From JALSRK01 sp964461995 (GTDB lineage: Bacteria; Acidobacteriota; Terriglobia; Bryobacterales; Bryobacteraceae), in assembly GCA_964461995.1 (NCBI GenBank), contig CAYWXL010000001.1, positions 62,001 through 126,000 on the forward strand: a stretch of 64,000 bases of DNA, in the 5' to 3' direction. The notes under the pieces are model-generated. The model saw nothing but the letters and a program-made list of their open reading frames with translations. It was not told the DNA's origin and ran no database searches. Of the stretch, positions 35,399-47,934 are shown one piece after another (the stretch's first letter is position 1; each line of letters starts with the position of its first letter). The position numbers and the translations under genes are program-made.

Positions 35399-36232
35399 AT
35401 GAAAGAGCTGACGAACCGTCGAACGTTTTTCAAATCGGCTGCCGCGCTGGCCGCGGCCGGGATGGCGCCGCTCCAGGCGGGCAAGAGGTCCTCAGCCGGA
35501 ATGCTGAAGATCGGCGTGGCCTCGTATTCGTTGCGTAAGTTCCCGCGGGCGAAAGCCATCGAGATGTTGAAGACGCTCCGGGTGGGTTACGTCAGCATCA
35601 AGAGCTTTCACCTTCCGTACGAAGGGACGCCGGAAGAAACCAAAAAAGGCGCCGATGAGTTCCGGGCGGCGGGCATCGAGGTGCTCAGCGGCGGCAACAT
35701 CGGTCTCAGGGATCCGGCCCAGAACCGCAAGATGTTCGAGTATGCCAAGGCGGCGGGCCTGCCGATGATGGTCTGCGCGCCGCGGCAGGAGACGCTTGAC
35801 CAGGTCGAGGAGCTGGTCAAGGAGTTCAACATCAAGATCGCTATCCACAATCACGGTCCGGAAGACAAGTTCTTCCCCACGCCGGAGAGCGCGCTGGAAG
35901 CGCTCGAGGGCCGGGACTGGCGGATGGGGGTTTGCATCGACGTGGGCCACACCACGCGCACGGGGACGAACGTGCTGGAGTCGATCCGGCGGGCCGGCCC
36001 GCGGCTGTTCGACATGCACATCAAGGACCTGGCCAACCTAATGGACAAACGCAGCCAGGTGGAGGTCGGGCGCGGCGCCATGCCGGTGGTGGCGATCTTC
36101 AAGGAGCTCATCGAGATGAACTACCAGGGCGGCGTGATGCTCGAGTACGAGATCCATCCCGACAATCCGCTGCCCGGGATGATCGAGTCGATCAGCTACA
36201 TGCGGGGCGTGTTGGACGGGCTGGCGGGCTGA
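35399..36232 (+). CDS. Tat-exported sugar phosphate isomerase/epimerase-like protein
   Basis: A 277-residue xylose-isomerase-like TIM-barrel protein with a Tat signal (NRRTFFKSAAALAAAGMA). Metal-site motifs typical of the fold are AIHNHGPED, CIDVGHT, DMHIKD and MLEYEIHPD. It may act on a sugar or polyol in the periplasm; the substrate is unknown. AGGGA stands about 8 bases before the ATG at 35399, which is 24 bases after the preceding stop, so the two genes are co-transcribed. Proteins of this kind are multi-copy in Solibacter-like genomes. Confidence 0.85.
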   Translation: MKELTNRRTFFKSAAALAAAGMAPLQAGKRSSAGMLKIGVASYSLRKFPRAKAIEMLKTLRVGYVSIKSFHLPYEGTPEETKKGADEFRAAGIEVLSGGNIGLRDPAQNRKMFEYAKAAGLPMMVCAPRQETLDQVEELVKEFNIKIAIHNHGPEDKFFPTPESALEALEGRDWRMGVCIDVGHTTRTGTNVLESIRRAGPRLFDMHIKDLANLMDKRSQVEVGRGAMPVVAIFKELIEMNYQGGVMLEYEIHPDNPLPGMIESISYMRGVLDGLAG

Positions 36233-36250
36233 GGCCGGCCTTTGGAGGGC

Positions 36251-36967
36251 TCAGGCGAACCGGAATCCCCGGGCGAGCTCATCCACGAAGTCCAGAATGC
36301 GGCGGACCTCGGCGACGCTTTTCGGCCGCTTGTAGTAGGAAATCGGGAAGCGGATCCCTTCCGGCAAGAACTGGATTCCATTCGTGTACTCGAGCCGCTT
36401 GCCCAGGTCGAAGCCATTGCGATCCAGAGCCGTAGCAAGTGTGCGCTGGACCGGCTCTGGCAGCGCCGCTTTCTCGCCGTAGGCGACGAATTTCTCCCGC
36501 AACTCAGGCAGAAACTGTGAGAGGTCGGCCTCCTCGGGCAGCAGGCCGGCGAGCAGTTTCTTGGCGAACCCGGGGAGCTGCCCCGGGGCTTTCTTCAGGA
36601 ACAGCGTGAACGGCGAAGCCAGTCCCGTGGCCACCCGCCGGACGACGAGTTCGCCCCTCCTGTATTCCCTTCCCCCGGCCCGCTTGAGGATCTCGACAAC
36701 CGAGAGCAAGTAACCTTCGCCGCTTGCGAACTGATAAGCGAGGCCGACCTTGTAAGTCTTGCCGAACTCGCCGAGAAACGGATCGAGGATCGCCGGGAGA
36801 TAGCCCCACTCCGGCATGTCCGGCCGGATGAGGCGCATCCCGGCGCGGGAGCCATCGCCGAGGATCTTGTACAGCCGCCGGCTCGGCTGCATCATCTTCC
36901 AGAACAGAACTCCGAACCCGGCGAAGCCGGCCGCCAGACCCAGCAGGACGATCGCCGTTTCGCTCAT
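36251..36967 (-). CDS. Unknown membrane-anchored protein
   Basis: I do not recognise this 238-residue protein. It has one N-terminal hydrophobic segment (about 5-23) and then a soluble, Arg/Lys- and Leu-rich region with no repeats and no clear catalytic motif; blocks such as RLIRPDMPEWGYLPAILDPF and KRPKSVAEVRRILDFVDEL look like ordered domain sequence. It converges on the sugar isomerase gene with 18 bases between the stops. Codon use matches its neighbours, so it is very probably a real gene. Confidence 0.6.
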   Translation of the reverse strand: MSETAIVLLGLAAGFAGFGVLFWKMMQPSRRLYKILGDGSRAGMRLIRPDMPEWGYLPAILDPFLGEFGKTYKVGLAYQFASGEGYLLSVVEILKRAGGREYRRGELVVRRVATGLASPFTLFLKKAPGQLPGFAKKLLAGLLPEEADLSQFLPELREKFVAYGEKAALPEPVQRTLATALDRNGFDLGKRLEYTNGIQFLPEGIRFPISYYKRPKSVAEVRRILDFVDELARGFRFA

Positions 36968-37240
36968 GGCCTGATCTGATTATCGGCCCGTCCGACAGAT
37001 TACTGAAGAGGCTGAGGCGCTGTCCGGCTCTGGCGGCAGCAGATTCGTGGGGTGGGCGGCCGCGGCCCGGCCGGGAGTCTGGACAAATGGTACGGCCTGC
37101 GGTTGCTTCGCCGGCTGCCGCCGTGTTGAAATAAGCAGGAGACGCCTGCCGACGAGAACCCGCTTCGACCGTAACTGCTGCAGGCTTGGTGCGGAGCAGG
37201 GCGGAGGAAGCGGGGCTCCCCCGGCAGACGCCCCCGATTC

Positions 37241-37246
37241 GAGGAG
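37241..37246 (+). promoter_or_regulatory. Shine-Dalgarno fixing the TTG start of carA
   Basis: GAGGAG is 8 bases before the TTG at 37255-37257. The encoded KKALLALEDG is the conserved CarA beginning, while the open frame further upstream is not conserved. Confidence 0.65.
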
Positions 37247-37254
37247 TTAACGGA

Positions 37255-38394
37255 TTGAAAAAGGCATTGCTCGCCCTGGAGGACGGGACGGTCTTCGAGG
37301 GCCGGAGCTTTGGCGCATCCGGAGAGCGCGGGGGCGAGGTCGTTTTCAACACCTCCATCACCGGTTACCAGGAGATCTTCACCGACCCTTCCTACGCCGG
37401 CCAGATCGTCGTTCTGACAAACCCCCAGATCGGCAACTACGGGACCAATTCCGCCGACCCGGAGGCCGGCCGGCCCTACATTGAAGGGCTGGTGGTCCGC
37501 GACCTCTCCCCAATCGCTTCCAACTGGCGGAGCGAGGAAACCGCCGAAGCCTTCCTGGCCAAGAACGGAATTCCAATTGCCTCCGAGATCGACACCCGCG
37601 CCCTGGTGCGCCGCATCCGCATACACGGCGCCATGCGCGGGATTCTTTCCACGGAATGCGACGACCCGCGGGCGTTGGTGGAAAAGGCCCGCAGCATCCC
37701 GCCGATGGCCGGCCGGGAGCTAGCGACGAAGGTGACGACGAAGGAGCGCTTCGTCTGGGAGCAGCCGGTCGAGCCGTGTTCGCCCTCCGAGCGCGTTCCC
37801 CCGCCCGAGCCGCCCGAGCGCCACGTGGTGGCCTTCGACTTCGGCATCAAGCGGAACATCCTCCGTCGGCTGGTTCACGCTGGCTGCAAGGTCACCGTCG
37901 TTCCGGCCCAGACCCGGGCCGAGGAGGTGCTGGCGCTCGAGCCGGACGGCATCTTCCTCTCGAACGGACCCGGCGATCCGGAGCCGCTCGAAGGTCCCGC
38001 CGCCGAGGTCCGGAAGCTGATCGGCAAGCGCCCGATGTTCGGCATCTGCCTCGGCCACCAGGTGCTCGCCCTGGCGCTCGGCGGCAAAACGTTCAAGCTG
38101 AAGTTCGGCCACCGTGGAGCGAACCATCCGGTGCTCCACTACCGGCGCAACGTGGTTGAGATCACTTCACAGAACCACGGGTTCGCGGTGGACCCGGACT
38201 CGCTGAACGGCAACGAGATCGACCTAACGCACATCAATCTCAACGACCAGACGCTCGAGGGGTTCCGGCACCGCAATCACCCGCTCTTCTGCGTCCAGTA
38301 CCACCCCGAGGCGGCTCCGGGGCCGCACGATTCCCGGTACCTGTTCGACGAATTCGTGCGGCTGATGGATGAGTGGAAAGGAGCGAAAGCGTAG
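37255..38394 (+). CDS. carA: Carbamoyl-phosphate synthase small (glutaminase) subunit
   Basis: A 379-residue subunit that releases ammonia from glutamine for carbamoyl phosphate synthesis, feeding pyrimidines and arginine. The N-terminal CPSase domain covers about 1-150, the class I glutaminase about 190-379, with nucleophile Cys265 (FGICLGHQ) and His350/Glu352 (VQYHPEA). GEVVFNTSITGYQEI is a family hallmark. The start is TTG at 37255 with a good Shine-Dalgarno. The 288-base upstream gap shows no clear promoter or attenuator. carB starts 1 base after its stop. Confidence 0.95.
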   Translation: MKKALLALEDGTVFEGRSFGASGERGGEVVFNTSITGYQEIFTDPSYAGQIVVLTNPQIGNYGTNSADPEAGRPYIEGLVVRDLSPIASNWRSEETAEAFLAKNGIPIASEIDTRALVRRIRIHGAMRGILSTECDDPRALVEKARSIPPMAGRELATKVTTKERFVWEQPVEPCSPSERVPPPEPPERHVVAFDFGIKRNILRRLVHAGCKVTVVPAQTRAEEVLALEPDGIFLSNGPGDPEPLEGPAAEVRKLIGKRPMFGICLGHQVLALALGGKTFKLKFGHRGANHPVLHYRRNVVEITSQNHGFAVDPDSLNGNEIDLTHINLNDQTLEGFRHRNHPLFCVQYHPEAAPGPHDSRYLFDEFVRLMDEWKGAKA

Positions 38395-38395
38395 G

Positions 38396-41626
<3,231 letters not shown>

Positions 41627-41646
41627 CGTGGCACGATAGAAGCGGG

Positions 41647-44049
41647 CTACGCGGGACGGATGGCAAGGCGCTCGAAAGCGATCCCGAGCTTTCGGAGGTC
41701 ATTCGGCGGCCCACCCCAAAGCTCGGCGGGCGTGGCGGGGAAAGGGACCTCGAACACCAGCGTGCGCACTTGTCCCGACGATTCGGAGTCGAGGAAAACC
41801 TCGTAGTCGCGTGCCGGGGCGCGACCCATCCGCAATTGCTTCGTGCACCGGCCGGCCCGGACGCGTATCGGATGGTTCACGTTCTCTCCTACCGCATACC
41901 CCCGGACTAGAACGCGGAACCGCCTCGGCAGGCCCGTCCGGAACTGGAACTCCACCCGGCCGCCGTCGCTCCATCGTCCCCACTCTTCGCGCAGGGAGAG
42001 CCCTTCCGCCGACCGGAGGAATTCCGGAAGCCCCGGGCGGGAGAAGACCGCGCCCTCCTCCAGGCTGGCCGGATAATAGTCATAGACGGCGCTCACGAGC
42101 TCCGCTTTCAAGTCGAGATGCGCCGGAAGCGCCGCTCGTGACTTTCCCGCCAGAGCCGCGGCCCGCCATCGGAGCGCAGCCATCGAGCGCCTGGCCGTCC
42201 GGGCGGCTGTCCTCAAGGCCCCAGCCACACGCTTTCCGCCCGCTCCCCCGAACGCTTCCCTGACCCGGCGTTCGGCTCGCAAACCGGCGCGGAACACGCT
42301 CCACTCCCCGTCTCCGGCGCCCAAAGCCTTCCGCATGGCCTCGCCGGCCGCCGCCCCCCCATGCCGCTCCGCTAGATCGATCCACTCCATTCGGCCGGTC
42401 TGGCTTTGCCACGCCGGCTCCCCGCCGGCCGCGGCCGAGACGAATTCATCAGCGTGAAACGCCCGAATTCCCGCTTTGTGCGCCCGGAAGAGCAGATCCG
42501 CCCAAGCCGCCTTTCGCAGGGCCGGATCGGGGCGGTGGCTCTCCAACAGTCTGCGCCTCCAAGCGATCGCGCCGACCGCAGGCGTCCCGGCCAGCCAACG
42601 CAGATCCACGCTACCCTGCGCCAAGCGTTCGGCGAGAGCGGGCAATCCCCAAGTGCGGAAATGTTCGTCCGCACCGGAGGGCGAGCGCTCGATGCAGTGC
42701 CCGTAGGCGATATCCAACTCCGCGGGAGCGTTGGCGAGAAGCCGGCGGAGAGCGTCCGGCGCCGCCAGGATCTGGCCCGGCTCCAGGAACAGAAACCACT
42801 CGGACCCGCTTTTCTCAAGCGCCAGATCCGCGGCGGCGGCCGGAGTGACAGGTGAGGCTGATGGGACCCAGACCACCTTGGCAGGGCCGCGCTCGATCAC
42901 ATCCATTGGCGGTCCCGATTTCTCACCGGTGATCACGAGACAGCCGAGGTGCGGATAGTCTTGCCGCAGCACGCTCTCGACGGTGGGTCCAAGCTCCCGG
43001 ACCGGTTTGTCGCCGTACACCGCCACCGTCACCGCGGGCCACGACTCAGAATCCGGCGCCGCCGGACGGACGGCGGGCTCCGGCCGCTCCAGCCAGCCGC
43101 CGGCCAGGAACCGTTTCCGGCGGAACCGGGCGGTGGGCGTCAAAATAAAGTCGAATAGATCGTCGAGCGCGGCTTCCCAGCGGCGGCGTCCCCGTTCGAT
43201 GGACTCCCGGGCCCGGCGCCCGAGATCGGAGAAGCGCGAAAGGTCCGCGGGCTCAGGACGGTGAGGGTCGTAAAGCACGCCGTTTACCCCAGGGCTGATG
43301 TACTCGTTATGGGTCGGCGTGTCGGGAGCGACGACGCAAAGGCCCATCGCCATCGCCTCCAGGAAACCCATCCCGATCCCCTCGATCCTCCGGGGAGCGA
43401 AATAGATGTTCGCGCTGCGGAGCTGCTCGAGATACCCGGCACGGGAATCGAACCAGGAACTCACGGTGAACTCTCTGCTGCGTACGTTCACCGCTGCGGG
43501 CTGGGGGAGTTCCTCACCTGGGTCCGGCGCGGCGTGCACGTGGAAGGTTTCGAACTCCGTGGCCTCCGCCAGCCGGCGGATCAGGTGCGGGCCCGTCTCT
43601 CGGCGGCGGAGCCAGCAAAACCCGCGAGGTTCGCCGTAGTCCTCGACGGCCGGGAGCTCCTCGGGATTCGGGAAATATTGAAACCAGGCCGCCCGCTCCG
43701 TCCGCCGCGTTACCTCGTGGTACAGCGCGGAGGAAAAGCAAAGCACCTTGCCCCGCTCGAATGCCTGGCTCCAGTAGAAACAGCCCTCCCAGACGAGCGA
43801 GTCGTACATCGGAACGAAGACGACGTTCGGGTGGTCCGGCGGTACGAGGTGGAACGCCTCGTGAACTTGCAAGACGACGATGACGTCATAGGATTCCGGA
43901 TGAAACGGGCCCTCCTCACCCGGCAACTCGCCGCTTCCCACCCGAGGGTGAAAGACGTCGAGATCTCCCACCAGCCTTAGCAAATCCTGAAAAAACCGTG
44001 TAGACGCCGTCGTCCGGTGATAAGGGTGGTCGAGACAAGCGATTCGCAT
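41647..44049 (-). CDS. Three-part glycosyltransferase: GT4-like, GT2-like and DUF7024-like domains
   Basis: An 800-residue protein. Residues about 1-310 form a GT4/GT1-type transferase with the donor-binding EGIGMGFLEAMAMG (E223 and E231). Residues about 338-560 look like a GT2 fold (TVAVYGDKPVRELGPTVESV), but the metal-binding DxD position reads FLEPGQ, so this domain may be inactive or altered. Residues about 685-800 resemble the beta-sandwich DUF7024 domain found on some sugar transferases (WSDGGRVEFQF, LRKLGIAFERLAI). It probably acts on cell-surface glycan. It converges on carB (20 bases apart), and no other glycan cluster is adjacent. Confidence 0.7.
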   Translation of the reverse strand: MRIACLDHPYHRTTASTRFFQDLLRLVGDLDVFHPRVGSGELPGEEGPFHPESYDVIVVLQVHEAFHLVPPDHPNVVFVPMYDSLVWEGCFYWSQAFERGKVLCFSSALYHEVTRRTERAAWFQYFPNPEELPAVEDYGEPRGFCWLRRRETGPHLIRRLAEATEFETFHVHAAPDPGEELPQPAAVNVRSREFTVSSWFDSRAGYLEQLRSANIYFAPRRIEGIGMGFLEAMAMGLCVVAPDTPTHNEYISPGVNGVLYDPHRPEPADLSRFSDLGRRARESIERGRRRWEAALDDLFDFILTPTARFRRKRFLAGGWLERPEPAVRPAAPDSESWPAVTVAVYGDKPVRELGPTVESVLRQDYPHLGCLVITGEKSGPPMDVIERGPAKVVWVPSASPVTPAAAADLALEKSGSEWFLFLEPGQILAAPDALRRLLANAPAELDIAYGHCIERSPSGADEHFRTWGLPALAERLAQGSVDLRWLAGTPAVGAIAWRRRLLESHRPDPALRKAAWADLLFRAHKAGIRAFHADEFVSAAAGGEPAWQSQTGRMEWIDLAERHGGAAAGEAMRKALGAGDGEWSVFRAGLRAERRVREAFGGAGGKRVAGALRTAARTARRSMAALRWRAAALAGKSRAALPAHLDLKAELVSAVYDYYPASLEEGAVFSRPGLPEFLRSAEGLSLREEWGRWSDGGRVEFQFRTGLPRRFRVLVRGYAVGENVNHPIRVRAGRCTKQLRMGRAPARDYEVFLDSESSGQVRTLVFEVPFPATPAELWGGPPNDLRKLGIAFERLAIRPA

Positions 44050-44310
44050 GGATCAGACGGCTGCTGTTGGAAGAGTAGCAAATTTGTTCCAGCGCCGGGG
44101 TTCCTCCTGCCGGGCTCCTGAGGATGGCCAGGCTTCACCGGCGGCGGCCGCCGGGCTGCAACGGCCTAACCGAGCTCACGAGCCGGGCCGCGGGAGAGCG
44201 AATCCTCAGCCAAACCATGCCGCGACTGTGTTACGAATGGGGTGAGAAGGGCGCTCCCGCAGCGGGCGGGAGCTCCGGGCTTGGCATCGCCGGCCGCCGG
44301 TTCGCTCCTC

Positions 44311-45102
44311 ATGAAACGGCATTTAGCGCTTCTGGTTCAGTACTTCCTTCAGTACTCCAAGGTCCGGCTGGCCTACCGGGGCGACTTTCTCATTTCGGTG
44401 GTCACCACCGTCCTGGCGACGGTCTTCGGGATCGCCGTCGTCTGGCTCATCTTCCACCGCGTGCCGAATCTGCTCGGCTGGACGTTCGACGAGATCCTGT
44501 TCCTCTACGGCTTCGCCCTGCTGCCGATGGCGCTGTTCAACACCCTATCGATCAATCTCTACTACTTCGGCCAGCAGTACATCGTCGAAGGCCGCTTCGA
44601 CCGGGTGCTGCTGCGGCCGGTGCACTCGCTCTTCCAGGTCCTGTTCGAGCAGTTCCGCCTGGAGTCGCTGGGCGACGCCGTGCTGGGCGTCTTCCTGATG
44701 GTCACCTGCGCCCGCCGGCTGGAGATCGAACTCACCGCCGCCTCGTGGATCTTCCTGGCCTTCGCGGCGATCTGCGGCTGCGTGATCTACCTGGCGGTCT
44801 TCCTGATGCTCACCTGCGTCTCCTTCTGGATGGAGGACCGCGTCGGCGTCATCCCGCCGGTCTATAACATGCTCACCTTCGGCCGCTACCCGCTGGACAT
44901 CTATTCGGCCGCCGTGAAGTTCATCCTCACCTGGATCGTGCCGTTCGGCTTCGCGACCTTCTACCCCACGGCCACCGTGCTCAAGAGCGGCGACTACCGC
45001 CTCTACGGCTGGCTGCTGCCGGTGGTGACGCTCGCCTTCATGAGCCTGGCGGTCACGATCTGGAACCGCGGCGTGCGGAACTATTCCTCGACCGGCTCGT
45101 GA
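44311..45102 (+). CDS. ABC-2 type transporter permease without partner ATPase
   Basis: A 263-residue permease with six hydrophobic segments, of the ABC-2/DUF990 kind (YRGDFLISVV near the N-terminus, DEILFLYGFALL, GRFDRVLLRP, PLDIYSAAVKFILTWIVPFGF). These normally sit in a three-gene set with a second permease and an ATPase, none of which flank it here; the 261 bases upstream hold no recognisable remnant. The ATG at 44311 is chosen because the upstream residues in frame are not membrane-like or conserved. The substrate is unknown. Confidence 0.75.
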   Translation: MKRHLALLVQYFLQYSKVRLAYRGDFLISVVTTVLATVFGIAVVWLIFHRVPNLLGWTFDEILFLYGFALLPMALFNTLSINLYYFGQQYIVEGRFDRVLLRPVHSLFQVLFEQFRLESLGDAVLGVFLMVTCARRLEIELTAASWIFLAFAAICGCVIYLAVFLMLTCVSFWMEDRVGVIPPVYNMLTFGRYPLDIYSAAVKFILTWIVPFGFATFYPTATVLKSGDYRLYGWLLPVVTLAFMSLAVTIWNRGVRNYSSTGS

Positions 45103-45225
45103 TCCCGTAGCCCCGGCCGTCGCGGCTCCCCGCGATCCCGGGCGCCGCGGGTCTCGCAAGACGGTGTCAGACAATCGCTTACAACACTAACACCCTTATG
45201 TTCCAGGATGTTAGGATCAAACTCT

Positions 45226-47220
45226 ATGCCTTCGGACAACCGTGCGCCGGCCGAGATGACCCTCAAAGCCGTGGCGCTAGGGCTTTTCCTATCCCTGATC
45301 TTCGGCGCCGCCAATGCCTATCTCGGCATGCGCGCTGGCCAGACCATCGCCGCCACCATTCCGGCGGCCGTCATCGCCATGGCGCTGTTCCGCACCCGGG
45401 CGTTCCGCGGCACGATCCAGGAGCAGAACATCGCCCGGACGGCGGCCTCGGTGGGCGAGGCTCTGGTGGCCGGGGCCATCTTCACGATTCCTGCTTTCGT
45501 GATGGTCGATATCGGCGGCCAACGCTTGTGGCAGAACCTGCGGGAACACTATTGGGAAGCGACCTTCATCCTGCTCGCCGGAGGCCTGGCGGGGATCTTC
45601 TTCATCATTGTGCTGCGGCGGCCGTTGTGCGTGGACGCCAAGCTCCCCTGGCCGGAATCGATCGCCAGCGTGGAGATCATCCGCGCGGGGGAAAAGGCCG
45701 GCCGGGCGGCCAAGCAAATCTTCGGCGCGATGGGCTTCGGGGCCCTGATGCAGGTCCTCAAGAGCGACAAAGGGTTCCCGGTCTTCCGCGAGTACACGGA
45801 AGGCTTCCTGGCCTTTCCGCGATCGGTGGTGCAGCACTTCGATTTCGCCAAGAAGCCGATCGGCGAGGTCGTCCACCGGGGCGGCCTTCCCTGGGCAACC
45901 CCGGCGCTTTCGCCCGCCCTCATTGGCATCGGCTACATCATCGGCCCCAGATATGCATCGATCAGTGTCTCGGGCGGCGTGCTCTCCTGGTGGGTCTTCA
46001 TCCCTTTGCTGCTGTTCTTCGATCCCGACCTTCCGCGGCGCCTGGGCAGTGCGGCGCCGGCCTCGCCAGACGTGCTGGCCTATACCGTCTGGTACAACAT
46101 CGTGCGGCCCGTCGCGGTGGGGGCCATGCTGGTGGCGGCGGCCGATACCCTGGTCTCGCTGCGGCATTCCATCGGCGAATCCATTCGGAAGGCCGGCCTG
46201 TTCACCAAGGCCGCCGCTCCCGCCGAGCAGAAAAAGGAACGCACCGAACGGGACATCCCGCTGCGCTGGGTCGTCCTGGGGATCGCCGGCCTGCTGATCC
46301 CCATCACGGTGATCTACTACCACTTCACCGGCTGGTGGAAGGCGGCGGTGCTCTCGGCGCTAGTGATGACCGTGGCGGGCTTTCTGCTTTCTGCCGTGGG
46401 AGCCTATCTAGTCGGGCTCGTGGGTTCGTCCAACCAGCCGGTCTCGGGCTTGACCTTAGCGGCTCTGGTGATCGCCGCTCTGGTGCTGCTCACCTTCGGC
46501 GTTTCGGGGCCTGCGGGCGTGGCGGCGGTGCTCGGCGTGGCCGCGGTCGTCTCCTGTGCTTGTTGCGTATCGGGCTCCCTCATCCAGGACCTCAAAGCTG
46601 GCCACCTGCTCCAAGGCACGCCCTGGAAGATGCAGGTGGTGGAGATCCTCTCCGTGGTTCTGCTCGCCTTCTTCCTGATGGGACCCATCATCGCCCTGCA
46701 TGAAGCGAACCTGGCCACAGGCGGCATCGGCGGCCGCGCCCTTCCCGCGCCTCAGGCGGGCCTGATGGCTCAACTGGCGAAAGGGATCGTCGGCGGGCAG
46801 ATGGCCTGGGGACTGCTGGGCATCGGGGCCGCTTTCGGCCTCGGGCTCATCCTGTGCCGCGCCCGGGCTCCGATGCTCATCGCCGTCGGGATGTACCTGC
46901 CGTTCGACACCACGTCAGCGATCTTCCTGGGCGGGGTGCTGAAGTGGGCGACAGACCGGCTGACGGCGAAGTTCGGCGACCAGCAGAAGCGCGACGCCGA
47001 CGAGACGGGCACGCTCCTGGCCAGCGGGCTGATCGCCGGCGAGGCCATCATGGGCATCCTGCTGGCCGTGGTCTTCGTCGCTGGCATTCCCTCGCTCGCG
47101 CAAATGCTTATCGGCGCCGCCGAACCCTCGTTCTATCCGAAGTGGGGAGGCTGGCTCTCGCTCATCGGCTTCGCGGCGATCGCCTGGGTGCTCGTACGCA
47201 TTCCTTCCCGTCGCGCGTGA
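45226..47220 (+). CDS. OPT-family oligopeptide transporter
   Basis: A 664-residue inner-membrane transporter with about 14 to 16 hydrophobic segments. The N-terminal LSLIFGAANAYLGMRAGQT, the NIARTAASVGEAL block and the KLPWPESIASVEIIRAGE loop are diagnostic of the bacterial OPT group. Members move small peptides or metal-peptide chelates. TAGGA stands 9 bases before ATG 45226; an upstream in-frame ATG at 45208 would add six residues. It converges on lutC with 62 bases between the stops. Confidence 0.88.
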   Translation: MPSDNRAPAEMTLKAVALGLFLSLIFGAANAYLGMRAGQTIAATIPAAVIAMALFRTRAFRGTIQEQNIARTAASVGEALVAGAIFTIPAFVMVDIGGQRLWQNLREHYWEATFILLAGGLAGIFFIIVLRRPLCVDAKLPWPESIASVEIIRAGEKAGRAAKQIFGAMGFGALMQVLKSDKGFPVFREYTEGFLAFPRSVVQHFDFAKKPIGEVVHRGGLPWATPALSPALIGIGYIIGPRYASISVSGGVLSWWVFIPLLLFFDPDLPRRLGSAAPASPDVLAYTVWYNIVRPVAVGAMLVAAADTLVSLRHSIGESIRKAGLFTKAAAPAEQKKERTERDIPLRWVVLGIAGLLIPITVIYYHFTGWWKAAVLSALVMTVAGFLLSAVGAYLVGLVGSSNQPVSGLTLAALVIAALVLLTFGVSGPAGVAAVLGVAAVVSCACCVSGSLIQDLKAGHLLQGTPWKMQVVEILSVVLLAFFLMGPIIALHEANLATGGIGGRALPAPQAGLMAQLAKGIVGGQMAWGLLGIGAAFGLGLILCRARAPMLIAVGMYLPFDTTSAIFLGGVLKWATDRLTAKFGDQQKRDADETGTLLASGLIAGEAIMGILLAVVFVAGIPSLAQMLIGAAEPSFYPKWGGWLSLIGFAAIAWVLVRIPSRRA

Positions 47221-47282
47221 GGAACCCGGCGGCTGGCGCTGGATGCCTGCGGCGAATGCCTCTTCCCTGCCCCCGCTGGGCT

Positions 47283-47930
47283 TCAGACCAGAATCGCGTG
47301 CAGCATCCGCGGCCCGTGCACCCCTTTCACCAGGATCTGCTCGATGTCGGCGGTACGGCTCGGCCCGGTGATGATGACCATGGAACTTGAGCGCTCGGCC
47401 GGATCAGGCAGGACTGCGAAAAGCTCGTCCAGCCCCGTTAGCAGACGCTCTTTGGGCACGACAGCGATATGGACCGGCGGCAAGAGCGAAATGAGACGCG
47501 CTTCTCCGGGAGCCGACAAGATCACGAGACTTCCCGTGTCCGCCAAGGCGAAATCGGCTCCGGTAATTCCGATGTCAGCCCCAGCGCAAGCCTCTCGCAG
47601 TTCCCCCACGTCGGTGTAGCCGGTGAAGACTCCTGGCAGGCTCGTGAGACCGTATTCCCGCAGCACCGGGCTGTTCGAGGCAACGGCGCTATACCCTGTG
47701 ATCAGCTCCTCCACCAACGCACGCGCCGCCTCGGCGGAGCCAGGCACGTGAGCCTTTCCGGAGAGCCTTTCCAGCGCTGCGCTGAATTGCGCCAGGCGCT
47801 CCTCCAGCGGTACATCGGGAACTTTTAACAGCGGCGCGGGCGGCTCAGCAGGTGCGGATTGTCCCGCCGTCCGGCCGATGGCCGCTCGGACCTTGGTAAG
47901 AATCTCCTCGCGAACGTCGTCGGCAGCCAT
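47283..47930 (-). CDS. lutC: Lactate utilization protein C (LUD domain)
   Basis: A 215-residue LUD-domain protein, third gene of the LutABC complex that oxidises L-lactate to pyruvate. VGITGADFALADTGSLVILS and EARLISLLPPVHIAVVPKERLL are family hallmarks. It lacks cysteine clusters, as expected. It begins 4 bases after lutB stops, so it is translated from the same transcript. It could equally support a related alpha-hydroxy acid. Confidence 0.9.
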   Translation of the reverse strand: MAADDVREEILTKVRAAIGRTAGQSAPAEPPAPLLKVPDVPLEERLAQFSAALERLSGKAHVPGSAEAARALVEELITGYSAVASNSPVLREYGLTSLPGVFTGYTDVGELREACAGADIGITGADFALADTGSLVILSAPGEARLISLLPPVHIAVVPKERLLTGLDELFAVLPDPAERSSSMVIITGPSRTADIEQILVKGVHGPRMLHAILV

Positions 47931-47934
47931 ACGG

